Origin: Streptomyces sp. NBC_00457
GTDB lineage: Bacteria; Actinomycetota; Actinomycetes; Streptomycetales; Streptomycetaceae
Reading direction: 5' to 3'
Length of the DNA stretch: 64,000 nucleotides
Assembly: GCF_036014015.1 (NCBI RefSeq)
Contig: NZ_CP107905.1
Coordinates: 6,634,001 to 6,698,000 of the forward strand
In this document: one piece after another, positions 5,760 through 13,545 of the stretch
Position numbering within the stretch: position 1 is the first letter of the stretch
Layout: each line of letters starts with the position of its first letter
Made by a program: the position numbers and the translations under genes
Notes under the pieces: model-generated
Seen by the model: only the letters and a program-made list of their open reading frames with translations
What the model was told of the DNA's origin: nothing
Database searches by the model: none

Positions 5760-8396
5760 GTGGCCGCTCAGGCTCAGCAGGAAACCGCGCTCGACTCCTC
5801 CGCCCAGGATTCCGTACGCGACGACTCCGCGCGCGACCGGGAGATCGGCGTCGAACAGGAACACCTGGACCGGGTGTACCAGCGGCTCGAGGAGAAGATC
5901 CACGAGGCCGAGTTCCTCATGAACGACGCCGCCAAGCGCGGCCAGGTCGGCACGCCCGGCGCACTCGCCGAGCGTGATGCGCAGGTCTTCCGGGCGGGTA
6001 TCCACCTCAGCCGCCTGAACAACGAGTTCGAGGACTTCCTCTTCGGCCGTATCGACCTGCTGCCCGGCAAGGACGGCAAGAAGGGACCCGACGGCGCGTA
6101 CACCGCGGTCGAGCCCGCTGACGGCGCCGTGCGCGACGACGGCACGGCCGACATCGCCGAGACCCTGCACATCGGCCGGATCGGCGTCCTCGACCAGGAC
6201 TACGCACCGCTGGTCATCGACTGGCGCGCCCCGGCCGCCGCGCCTTTCTACCGCTCCACCCCGGTCGATCCGGGCCGGGTGGTACGCCGCCGGGTGATCC
6301 GCTCCAAGGGCCGCCGTGTCCTCGGTGTCGAGGACGACCTGATGCGCCCCGAGCTGAAGGCCACGCTGGACGGCCACGAGCTCCCGGTGATCGGTGACGG
6401 CGCGCTGATGGCCGCGCTCGGTCAGGCCCGCAGCCACACCATGCGCGACATCGTCGCCTCCATCCAGGCCGAGCAGGACCTGGTCATCCGCGCCCCCGCC
6501 GCCTCCGTGACCTACGTCGAGGGCGGCCCCGGCACCGGTAAGACCGCGGTGGCGCTGCACCGGGCGGCGTATCTGCTCTACCAGGACCGGCGCCGGTACG
6601 CGGGCGGCATCCTCATCGTCTCGCCGACCCCGCTGCTCGTCGCGTACACCGAGGGCGTCCTCCCCTCCCTCGGCGAGGAGGGCCAGGTCGCCATCCGCGC
6701 CATCGGCTCCCTCGTCGACGGCACCGAGGCCACGCTGTACGACTCCCCGTCGGTGGCCCGCGCCAAGGGCTCGTACCGCATGCTGAAGGTGCTGCGGAAG
6801 GCGGCGCGGGGGGCGCTGGAGTTCGGCGCAGGCGCCGCGACCGGCCGGGGTGCCGCGACCGACCCGGGTGCCGCGACCGACCCGGGTACCGCCGCGGGCC
6901 CGGCTGCCTCCGGCCATTCCGCCCCCGGTCCTGCCTCCTCCGACCGCCACGGCTCGGGCCGCCTCGCCTCCGGCTCCGCCGCCTCCGGTCCTGCGGCCGC
7001 GGGCCCGGCTGCCTCCGGTCCCGCCGCCTCTGGCCGTCACGGCTCCAATCGTCCCGCCTCCGGTCGTCCCGCCCCCGGCCAGCTCGCCTTCGGCGAGGAG
7101 AGTGACGGGAGCGACGACGCCACGCCCGGACAGAACGGGGCACCCGCCGCGCCGCCCACCCGGCTGCGCGTGGTCGCCTTCGGGCGCCGGCTCGAACTGG
7201 AGGCGGCGGAGCTGGAACGTATCCGCCACGCCGTCCTCAGCGGCACCGCCCCCGTGAACCTGCTGCGCCCGCGCGCCCGCAAGCTGCTGCTCGACGCGCT
7301 GTGGGAGCAGTCCGGCGCCGCCACCCGGCACACCGACCCCGAGCTGGCCGCCGAGCTGCGGTCGTCGTTCGACGAGGACATCACGTCCGAGGACGCCTTC
7401 ATCGCCTTCCTCGACGCCTGGTGGCCGGAGCTCACGCCGAAGCACGTCCTGGCCGCCATGGCCGACGAACGCCGCCTCGGCCGCTGGGCCCGGCGGATCC
7501 TCAACCCCGGCGAGATCCGCAAGGTGGCCCGCTCGCTCAAGCGGAACGGCCACAGCGTGCACGACATCGCCATGCTCGACGAGCTCCAGGCGATCCTCGG
7601 CACCCCCGCCCGCCCCCGCAGGAAGCGCGAGCTGGACCCGCTCGACCAGCTCACCGGGCTCGACGAGCTGATGCCCGTACGCGAGGAGTCGCAGCGCGAG
7701 CGGGCCGAACGGCTGGCGCAGGAACGCGTCGAGTACGCGCACGTCATCGTCGACGAGGCGCAGGACCTCACGCCCATGCAGTGGCGCATGGTCGGCCGCC
7801 GCGGCCGGCACGCCACCTGGACGGTCGTCGGCGACCCCGCCCAGTCCTCCTGGTCCGACCCCGAGGAGGCGGCCGAGGCCCGCGACGAGGCCCTCGGCTC
7901 CCGCCCGCGCCGCCGCTTCCAGCTCACCGTGAACTACCGCAACCCGGCCGAGATCGCCGAGCTGGCGGCGAAGGTGCTGGCGCTGGCCATGCCCGGCTCC
8001 CAGTCACCGAGGGCGGTCCGCTCCACCGGCGTCGAGCCCCGCTTCACCGCCGTCCGCGACTCCCTGAGCCGCACCGTCCGCGAGGAGGCCGCCCGGCTGC
8101 TCGACCGCGTCGACGGCACGGTCGGCGTCGTCGTCGCCATGAACCGGCGCGAGGAGGCCCGCCGCTGGCTCACCGGCCTCGGCGACCGGGTCGTGGCGCT
8201 CGGCAGCCTGGAGGCGAAGGGCCTGGAGTACGACGCGACGATCGTCGTCTCACCCGCGGAGATCGCCGACGAGAGCCCGGCGGGCCTGCGTGTGCTGTAC
8301 GTCGCACTGACCCGGGCCACCCAGCAGCTGACGGTGGTGTCGGGGGACCGGGACGAGCCGGACGCGAACGGGGTTCCGGACCTCCTCCAGGATTGA
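5760..8396 (+). CDS. HelD-type UvrD/Rep superfamily helicase
   Basis: 878 residues. An N-terminal coiled-coil arm (about 20-110) precedes a UvrD-like ATPase: Walker A GGPGTGKTAVALHR near 255-268, Walker B VIVDEAQDLTPMQW near 662, QLTVNYRNP near 722, and the motif VI region ALTRATQQLTVVSG near 850. This is the layout of HelD/HelR proteins, which bind RNA polymerase and remove it from stalled complexes rather than unwind DNA. Residues about 353-455 are an Ala/Ser/Gly/Pro-rich insert with short DNA tandem repeats, placed between the ATPase segments; HelD relatives are generally shorter. I see no rifamycin-associated 19-bp element upstream, so rifamycin induction is not suggested. GTG 5760 has GAAGGGGG just upstream, but inside a hairpin. 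Confidence 0.88.
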   Translation: MAAQAQQETALDSSAQDSVRDDSARDREIGVEQEHLDRVYQRLEEKIHEAEFLMNDAAKRGQVGTPGALAERDAQVFRAGIHLSRLNNEFEDFLFGRIDLLPGKDGKKGPDGAYTAVEPADGAVRDDGTADIAETLHIGRIGVLDQDYAPLVIDWRAPAAAPFYRSTPVDPGRVVRRRVIRSKGRRVLGVEDDLMRPELKATLDGHELPVIGDGALMAALGQARSHTMRDIVASIQAEQDLVIRAPAASVTYVEGGPGTGKTAVALHRAAYLLYQDRRRYAGGILIVSPTPLLVAYTEGVLPSLGEEGQVAIRAIGSLVDGTEATLYDSPSVARAKGSYRMLKVLRKAARGALEFGAGAATGRGAATDPGAATDPGTAAGPAASGHSAPGPASSDRHGSGRLASGSAASGPAAAGPAASGPAASGRHGSNRPASGRPAPGQLAFGEESDGSDDATPGQNGAPAAPPTRLRVVAFGRRLELEAAELERIRHAVLSGTAPVNLLRPRARKLLLDALWEQSGAATRHTDPELAAELRSSFDEDITSEDAFIAFLDAWWPELTPKHVLAAMADERRLGRWARRILNPGEIRKVARSLKRNGHSVHDIAMLDELQAILGTPARPRRKRELDPLDQLTGLDELMPVREESQRERAERLAQERVEYAHVIVDEAQDLTPMQWRMVGRRGRHATWTVVGDPAQSSWSDPEEAAEARDEALGSRPRRRFQLTVNYRNPAEIAELAAKVLALAMPGSQSPRAVRSTGVEPRFTAVRDSLSRTVREEAARLLDRVDGTVGVVVAMNRREEARRWLTGLGDRVVALGSLEAKGLEYDATIVVSPAEIADESPAGLRVLYVALTRATQQLTVVSGDRDEPDANGVPDLLQD

Positions 8397-8455
8397 TCCA
8401 GACGGACTCGAGCGACGGGAATGGCCTTACGGGATCTGTTTGTTAGCCTGGGTGT

Positions 8456-8589
8456 GGCACCGGCCCGATCCAAGCCCCCGGGCCCAACCTTCGTCGCTAC
8501 GAGCGACCACTTGCCGCGAGGCGAGCATGGCGGGTCGGTGTCACTGAATGTGCGAGAGGCTCACGTCACCCTGTGACGTGAGCCTCTTT
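8456..8589 (+). ncRNA. Probable small RNA downstream of the helicase gene
   Basis: A 312-bp gap between the helicase and malic-enzyme genes carries a -10-like TAGCCT (8444-8449) and a very strong terminator hairpin at 8556-8586 followed by TTT. The interval between them has no coding frame but has paired segments such as GTCGCTACGAGCGAC. In S. coelicolor an sRNA named scr2952 is, as I recall, reported beside the equivalent helicase; this would be its counterpart. No good -35 element is visible and the 5' end is approximate. Confidence 0.45.
8556..8589 (+). terminator. Strong intrinsic terminator
   Basis: Perfect 14-bp stem GAGGCTCACGTCAC (8556-8569) and GTGACGTGAGCCTC (8573-8586), 3-nt loop, then TTT. 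It lies 160 nt beyond the helicase stop, which is far for that gene and better placed to end a separate small transcript. Confidence 0.85.
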
Positions 8590-8708
8590 CGCTGTGAACC
8601 GCTGTGAACACAAAGTCCGCAATCCGGGGCGGCTACCAGCTACCCGGCAGTAGGTGCGACGATCGGACGGCATCCAGCGTCACACGGTGAAAGCAGAGGA
8701 AGTCGGCC

Positions 8709-10127
8709 ATGGCAACGGCGCCCAGCGTCTCCTACTCGATGACGGTCCGGCTGGAGGTGCCCGCGAGCGGTACCGCGGTCTCCCAGCTCACCACGGCCGT
8801 CGAGTCCCACGGAGGCTCGGTGACCGGCCTCGACGTGACGGCTTCCGGCCATGAGAAGCTCCGCATCGACGTCACCATCGCGGCGACCTCCACGACACAC
8901 GCCGACGAGATCGTCGAGCAGCTGCGCACCATCGAGGGCGTCACGCTCGGCAAGGTCTCCGACCGTACGTTCCTGATGCACCTCGGCGGCAAGATCGAGA
9001 TGCAGTCCAAGCACCCGATCCGCAACCGTGACGACCTCTCGATGATCTACACGCCGGGTGTGGCCCGAGTCTGCATGGCGATCGCCGAGAATCCCGAGGA
9101 CGCCCGCCGCCTCACCATCAAGCGCAACTCCGTTGCGGTCGTGACGGACGGTTCGGCGGTGCTGGGCCTCGGCAACATCGGCCCGAAGGCCGCGCTGCCC
9201 GTCATGGAGGGCAAGGCGGCCCTCTTCAAACGCTTCGCCGGCATCGACGCCTGGCCGCTGTGCCTCGACACCCAGGACACCGACGCGATCGTCGAGATCG
9301 TCAAGGCGATCGCCCCCGGGTTCGCCGGCATCAACCTCGAGGACATCTCCGCACCCCGCTGCTTCGAGATCGAGGCACGGTTGCGCGAGGCCCTCGACAT
9401 CCCCGTCTTCCACGACGACCAGCACGGCACCGCGATCGTCGTGCTGGCTGCGCTCACCAACGCGCTTCGCGTGGTCGGCAAGGGAGTTGAGAACGTACGC
9501 GTCGTCATGTCGGGCGCCGGCGCGGCCGGTACGGCGATCCTGAAGCTGCTCATCGCCGCGGGCGTGAAGCACGCCGTCGTCGCCGACATCCACGGTGTCG
9601 TGCACGCCGGCCGCGAGGACCTGGTGGCCGCCGCCCCCGACTCGCCGCTGCGCTGGATCGCCGACAACACCAACCCCGAAGGCGTCACCGGCACCCTCAA
9701 GGAGGCCGTGCGCGGCTCCGACGTCTTCATCGGCGTCTCCGCCCCGAACGTCCTCGACGCCGATGACGTGGCCGCCATGGCCGACGGCGCCATCGTGTTC
9801 GCGCTCGCGAACCCCGACCCCGAGGTCGACCCGGCAATCGCCCGTCAGACGGCGGCTGTTGTGGCCACCGGCCGCTCCGACTTCCCGAACCAGATCAACA
9901 ACGTGCTGGTCTTCCCGGGCGTCTTCCGCGGCCTCCTCGACGCACAGTCCCGCACCGTCAACACCGAGATGATGCTCGCGGCGGCGAAGGCCCTGGCGGA
10001 CGTGGTGACCGAGGACGAGCTCAACCCGAACTACATCGTGCCCAGCGTCTTCAACGACAAGGTCGCGGGCGCGGTGGCGGGCGCCGTACGGGAGGCCGCC
10101 AAGGCGGCGGGCGCGACGGCGTCGTAG
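8709..10127 (+). CDS. NAD(P)-dependent malic enzyme with N-terminal ACT domain
   Basis: Oxidative decarboxylation of malate to pyruvate, linking the TCA cycle to pyruvate and NAD(P)H. The 472-residue protein starts with an ACT-like regulatory domain (about 5-85), followed by the malic N-terminal domain (YTPGVARVC at about 115-123, IKRNSVAVVTDGSAVLGLGN) and the NAD-binding domain with a GAGAAG dinucleotide motif near 271-276 (VVMSGAGAAGTAI). Metal-binding acidic residues lie in FHDDQHGTA. ATG 8709 follows AGAGGAAG. ACT domains usually bind amino acids, so allosteric control is likely but the ligand is unknown. It is transcribed alone. Confidence 0.93.
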   Translation: MATAPSVSYSMTVRLEVPASGTAVSQLTTAVESHGGSVTGLDVTASGHEKLRIDVTIAATSTTHADEIVEQLRTIEGVTLGKVSDRTFLMHLGGKIEMQSKHPIRNRDDLSMIYTPGVARVCMAIAENPEDARRLTIKRNSVAVVTDGSAVLGLGNIGPKAALPVMEGKAALFKRFAGIDAWPLCLDTQDTDAIVEIVKAIAPGFAGINLEDISAPRCFEIEARLREALDIPVFHDDQHGTAIVVLAALTNALRVVGKGVENVRVVMSGAGAAGTAILKLLIAAGVKHAVVADIHGVVHAGREDLVAAAPDSPLRWIADNTNPEGVTGTLKEAVRGSDVFIGVSAPNVLDADDVAAMADGAIVFALANPDPEVDPAIARQTAAVVATGRSDFPNQINNVLVFPGVFRGLLDAQSRTVNTEMMLAAAKALADVVTEDELNPNYIVPSVFNDKVAGAVAGAVREAAKAAGATAS

Positions 10128-10398
10128 GCTCGTCGGTGTGTGGCCTGCTGTGAGGATCGCCACGACGGGCCCCGGCGCGTCGCGGAACGCAGGGCCTTTG
10201 GCCGCCGTTTATCGTTGCGGCCAGGCTCGGCCCTCTTTTCGTGTGACTCCCAAGGGTGTTCTCACGACTCCTACGGGTGCCGGATTGGCTTTCCCGCCGC
10301 AGGTAGGGGCAGGATGCCTCCCTGGGCGCGGGGGTCCGATGACGGACCCGGGTCCGGGGAATGTCCGAGGGCCCTGGCAGCATCGACTTCGCAGTGCC

Positions 10399-10421
10399 CG
10401 ATATGCGGCTCCGCCGCGTGG
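10399..10421. repeat. Fragment of the long dispersed repeat in the hup upstream region
   Basis: The 332-bp gap between malic enzyme and hupA has no gene. It holds this copy of the central part of the long repeat (GATATGCGGCTCCGCCGCGT), a 7-bp hairpin at 10199-10223 (TGGCCGC/GCGGCCA), another at 10332-10349 (GGGTCCG/CGGACCC), and presumably the hup promoter, which I cannot place with confidence. Confidence 0.65.
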
Positions 10422-10459
10422 CACGCCTCATACGGCAAGAAGAACACGGGAGTAACAAC

Positions 10460-10741
10460 ATGAACCGCAGTGAGCTGGTGGCCGCGCTGGCCGACCGCGC
10501 CGAGGTGACCCGCAAGGACGCCGACGCCGTTCTGGCCGCGTTCGCCGAGACCGTCGGCGAGATCGTCGCCAAGGGCGACGAGAAGGTCACCATCCCCGGC
10601 TTCCTGACCTTCGAGCGCACCCACCGTGCCGCTCGCACCGCCCGCAACCCGCAGACCGGCGACCCCATCCAGATCCCGGCCGGCTACAGCGTGAAGGTCT
10701 CCGCGGGCTCCAAGCTCAAGGAAGCGGCCAAGGGCCAGTAG
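10460..10741 (+). CDS. hupA: HU-family nucleoid DNA-binding protein
   Basis: 93-residue HU protein, the usual length for the short HU (HupA) of Streptomyces without the Lys-rich tail of HupS. It begins MNRSELVAALADRAEV and carries the beta-arm motif ARTARNPQTGDPIQIPA, with the Pro that intercalates into DNA, and a C-terminal SAGSKLKEAAKG helix. ATG 10460 follows GGGAGTAACA. It bends and compacts DNA during vegetative growth. It is a single-gene transcript ended by the shared hairpin at 10791-10823. Confidence 0.96.
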   Translation: MNRSELVAALADRAEVTRKDADAVLAAFAETVGEIVAKGDEKVTIPGFLTFERTHRAARTARNPQTGDPIQIPAGYSVKVSAGSKLKEAAKGQ

Positions 10742-10790
10742 TGACCTCGCCTGTACACCACGGCCGGTGTACGGCACCTGAGTAACGCCA

Positions 10791-10823
10791 ATGGGGCGGC
10801 CCCTTAACCAGGGGCCGCCCCAT
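10791..10823. terminator. Bidirectional terminator between hupA and murA
   Basis: Perfect 14-bp stem ATGGGGCGGCCCCT (10791-10804) and AGGGGCCGCCCCAT (10810-10823), loop TAACC. It lies between two convergent genes and can end both. Confidence 0.85.
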
Positions 10824-10842
10824 CGTCGTACGAACTGAACTA

Positions 10843-12183
10843 CTACCCGAGCGCCTTGCCCGGCAGTTCCACCTTCGCGCCCAGCTCGCTCAGCTTTTCC
10901 ATGAAGTTCTCGTAGCCGCGGTTGATGAGGTCGATGCCGTGGACGCGGGATGTGCCCTGGGCTGCCAGTGCCGCGATGAGGTAGGAGAAGCCGCCGCGGA
11001 GGTCGGGGATGACCAGGTCGGCGCCCTGGAGCTTGGCGGGGCCGCTGACGACCGCCGAGTGGAGGAAGTTGCGCTGGCCGAAGCGGCAGTTCGAGCCGCC
11101 GAGGCACTCGCGGTAGAGCTGGATGTGGGCGCCCATCTGGTTGAGCGCGGAGGTGAAGCCCAGGCGTGACTCGTAGACCGTCTCGTGGATGATCGAGAGG
11201 CCCGTCGCCTGCGTCAGCGCCACGACGAGCGGCTGCTGCCAGTCCGTCTGGAAGCCCGGGTGGACGTCCGTTTCGAGCGCGATGGACTTCAACTGGCCGC
11301 CGGGGTGCCAGAAGCGGATGCCCTCGTCGTCGATCTCGAAGGCACCGCCCACCTTCCGGTAGGTGTTGAGGAACGTCATCATCGAGCGCTGCTGGGCGCC
11401 GCGGACGTAGATGTTGCCTTCGGTCGCCAGCGCCGCGGAAGCCCACGAGGCGGCCTCCAGGCGGTCCGGGAGGGCCGCGTGGGTGTAGCCGCCGAGGCTG
11501 TCGACGCCGGTGACGCGGATGGTGCGGTCGGTGTCCATCGCGATGATGGCGCCCATTTTCTGCAGGACGCAGATCAGGTCCTCGATCTCCGGTTCCACCG
11601 CGGCGTTGGAGAGTTCCGTGACGCCCTCCGCGAGCACCGCCGTCAGCAGCACCTGCTCGGTCGCGCCGACGGACGGGTACGGCAGCTGGATCTTGGTGCC
11701 GCGCAGCCGCTGCGGAGCCTCCAGGTACTGCCCGTCCGCCCGCTTCTCGATCTTCGCGCCGAACTGCCGCAGCACCTCGAAGTGGAAGTCGATGGGCCGG
11801 CCGCCGATGTCGCAGCCGCCGAGACCGGGGATGAACGCATGCCCGAGGCGGTGCAGCAGCGGACCGCAGAACAGGATGGGGATGCGCGAAGAACCCGCGT
11901 GGGCATCGATGTCGGCGACATTCGCGCTCTCCACGTGCGACGGGTCAAGGACCAGTTCGCCCGGCTCCTCTCCCGGACGGACCGTCACCCCGTGCAGTTG
12001 CAGCAGGCCGCGTACGACACGCACGTCACGGATGTCCGGAACGTTGCGCAGTCGACTCGGCGCGCTGCCCAGCAGGGCGGCGACCATGGCCTTCGGTACG
12101 AGGTTCTTCGCACCGCGGACACGAATCTCGCCCTCCAGCGGAGTTCCGCCGTGGACAAGCAGGACATCGTCGTTGACGGTCAT
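10843..12183 (-). CDS. murA: UDP-N-acetylglucosamine 1-carboxyvinyltransferase (MurA)
   Basis: First committed step of peptidoglycan synthesis: transfers enolpyruvate from PEP to UDP-GlcNAc in the cytoplasm. The 446-residue EPSP-synthase fold has the N-terminal substrate motif GAKNLVPKAMVAALL and the catalytic loop GGCDIGGRPIDFH, whose Cys is the residue attacked by fosfomycin. The C-terminus IDLINRGYENFMEKLSELGA is typical. Start ATG 12183 (MTVNDDVLLVHGG) matches the usual family length; upstream in-frame codons would only add an unrelated tail. The gene is transcribed divergently from yqgE. Confidence 0.95.
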   Translation of the reverse strand: MTVNDDVLLVHGGTPLEGEIRVRGAKNLVPKAMVAALLGSAPSRLRNVPDIRDVRVVRGLLQLHGVTVRPGEEPGELVLDPSHVESANVADIDAHAGSSRIPILFCGPLLHRLGHAFIPGLGGCDIGGRPIDFHFEVLRQFGAKIEKRADGQYLEAPQRLRGTKIQLPYPSVGATEQVLLTAVLAEGVTELSNAAVEPEIEDLICVLQKMGAIIAMDTDRTIRVTGVDSLGGYTHAALPDRLEAASWASAALATEGNIYVRGAQQRSMMTFLNTYRKVGGAFEIDDEGIRFWHPGGQLKSIALETDVHPGFQTDWQQPLVVALTQATGLSIIHETVYESRLGFTSALNQMGAHIQLYRECLGGSNCRFGQRNFLHSAVVSGPAKLQGADLVIPDLRGGFSYLIAALAAQGTSRVHGIDLINRGYENFMEKLSELGAKVELPGKALG

Positions 12184-12433
12184 GTATCTCGCGTTCCGAT
12201 GAGTTGGGCAGGGCCGGACAGACAGAGTAATCGCCGCCGACCCCCCTTCCGTAAGCCCAAGTACCACCCAGCTCCGTCATAGCTCTGTCACAACACGAAC
12301 CGTTCGCAAACGGGCACATGGGGTCACCGGCCGAGTCGTGCGCCCAGGACGCACCTGTGAGCCCTGAGCTGCATTCACTCCCGAACCCCCATTGCCTCCC
12401 CGCGCGAAGGGAAGATGCGGGATCATGTCTGCC

Positions 12434-13006
12434 ATGACCGAGGTGTCCTCGCTCACAGGGCGGTTGCTCGTGGCAACCCCCGCCCTGGCGGACCCGAACT
12501 TCGACCGCGCGGTGGTGCTCCTTCTCGACCACGACGAGAAGGGCTCGCTCGGTGTCGTCCTCAACCGCCCCACCCCGGTGGACGTGGGCGACATCCTGGA
12601 GGGCTGGGCGGATCTCACCGGGGAGCCCGGTGTCGTCTTCCAGGGCGGGCCGGTTTCGCTGGACTCGGCCCTCGGCGTGGCGGTCATCCCGGGCGAGCCC
12701 GCGGCCGGGTACGTGCCGCTGGGCTGGCGCCGGGTGCACGGCGCGATCGGGCTCGTGGACCTGGAGGCCCCGCCGGAACTGCTCGCCTCGGCCCTCGGCT
12801 CCCTGCGCATCTTCGCCGGTTACGCCGGCTGGGGCCCCGGCCAGCTGGAGGACGAGCTGGTGGAGGGTGCCTGGTATGTCGTGGAGTCGGAGCCCGGCGA
12901 CGTGTCCTCCCCGTCCCCGGAAAGACTCTGGCGCGAGGTCCTGCGCCGCCAGCGCAACGAGCTCGCGATGGTCGCCACCTATCCGGACGACCCATCGCTC
13001 AACTGA
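12434..13006 (+). CDS. YqgE/AlgH family protein (UPF0301)
   Basis: 190 residues, full length for the family. Signatures: LTGRLLVATPALADPNFDRA at the N-terminus, GVVLNRPTPVDV, and VFQGGPVSLDSALGVAV near the middle, then FAGYAGWGPGQLEDEL. The function is not firmly known; some homologues influence alginate regulation or envelope processes. ATG 12434 is preferred; ATG 12425 (MSAMTEV) lies three codons upstream and is equally possible. It is followed 29 nt downstream by the DUF3039 gene, probably in one transcript. Confidence 0.9.
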   Translation: MTEVSSLTGRLLVATPALADPNFDRAVVLLLDHDEKGSLGVVLNRPTPVDVGDILEGWADLTGEPGVVFQGGPVSLDSALGVAVIPGEPAAGYVPLGWRRVHGAIGLVDLEAPPELLASALGSLRIFAGYAGWGPGQLEDELVEGAWYVVESEPGDVSSPSPERLWREVLRRQRNELAMVATYPDDPSLN

Positions 13007-13035
13007 GACATGTGAGCTTCAGTACCCTTGGGCCT

Positions 13036-13329
13036 ATGAGCACTCTTGAGCCTGAGACCCAGCCGCAGCGCGGGACTGGTACGGGGACCCTCGTAGAGCC
13101 GACGCCACAGGTGTCCCACGGCGACGGCGACCACGAGCGCTTCGCCCACTACGTCCAGAAGGACAAGATCATGGCGAGCGCCCTCGACGGCACCCCCGTC
13201 GTGGCGCTGTGCGGCAAGGTCTGGGTACCGGGCCGCGACCCGAAGAAGTACCCGGTGTGTCCCATGTGCAAGGAGATCTACGAGTCCATGGGCGCCGGCG
13301 GCGACGACAAGGGCAAGGGCGACAAGTAG
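13036..13329 (+). CDS. DUF3039 small zinc-ribbon-like protein
   Basis: 97 residues. A variable acidic N-terminus is followed by the DUF3039 core: DHERFAHYVQKDKIMASAL, then VVALCGKVWVPGRDPKKYP and CPMCKEIYESM. The three Cys (C-x21-CxxC arrangement) together with a His could hold zinc. The family is confined mainly to actinobacteria and its role is unknown. ATG 13036 lies in the leader ACCCTTGGGCCT without a strong ribosome-binding site. It is probably co-transcribed with yqgE and ended by the hairpin at 13355-13391. Confidence 0.88.
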   Translation: MSTLEPETQPQRGTGTGTLVEPTPQVSHGDGDHERFAHYVQKDKIMASALDGTPVVALCGKVWVPGRDPKKYPVCPMCKEIYESMGAGGDDKGKGDK

Positions 13330-13354
13330 CTCTCCGGACGGTCGTACACAGGTA

Positions 13355-13391
13355 AGGCCCCCAGCGCACGTTTTGTGTGCCCTGGGGGCCT
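13355..13391 (+). terminator. Terminator of the yqgE-DUF3039 unit
   Basis: AGGCCCCCAG (13355-13364) pairs with CTGGGGGCCT (13382-13391); an inner CGCAC/GTGTG helix extends it. It is followed by TTTG. Confidence 0.75.
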
Positions 13392-13435
13392 TTGCGCTGT
13401 CCGCGCGTTGCACAGGGTGCGTTTGCTGGTCACAG

Positions 13436-13451
13436 AGTGGTTGAGACCTCT
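13436..13451. promoter_or_regulatory. DasR-responsive element (dre) of the sugar ABC operon
   Basis: AGTGGTTGAGACCTCT matches 12 of 16 positions of the palindromic dre consensus (ACTGGTCTAGACCAGT as I recall it). It touches a plausible -35 hexamer, so GntR-type DasR bound here would block transcription until aminosugar phosphates release it. The downstream hexosaminidase gene fits this regulon. Confidence 0.65.
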
Positions 13452-13480
13452 TGTGGTCGTGTTCATGCAGTCCCTAGCCT
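13451..13480 (+). promoter_or_regulatory. Candidate promoter of the sugar ABC operon
   Basis: TTGTGG (13451-13456), an 18-nt spacer and TAGCCT (13475-13480) fit a housekeeping-type promoter. The dre at 13436-13451 abuts the -35 box. Confidence 0.45.
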
Positions 13481-13537
13481 CCGGAGTGTTGTGCAGAGCG
13501 AAACCACCATTGCGTATGTTGCAACGCACTCCGGAGG
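13478..13537 (+). promoter_or_regulatory. Inverted repeat whose 3' arm is the ribosome-binding site
   Basis: CCTCCGGAGTG (13478-13488) and CACTCCGGAGG (13527-13537) form a perfect 11-bp stem with a 38-nt loop. The 3' arm includes the GGAGG that serves the ABC lipoprotein gene. Each arm is itself nearly palindromic (CTCCGGAG), so a two-site operator is the alternative reading. Confidence 0.5.
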
Positions 13538-13545
13538 ATCACTCC

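Noticed and set aside
5700..5760. Rifamycin-associated element before the HelD gene
   Set aside because: The 19-bp palindrome GGGGCTTGCGGCAAGCCCC expected of that element is absent.
5745..7811. Long open frame of 688 codons antisense to the helicase gene
   Set aside because: High G+C coding DNA leaves few stops on the opposite strand; composition is Gly/Arg/Val/Glu-skewed with no domain, and the sense frame has clear helicase motifs.
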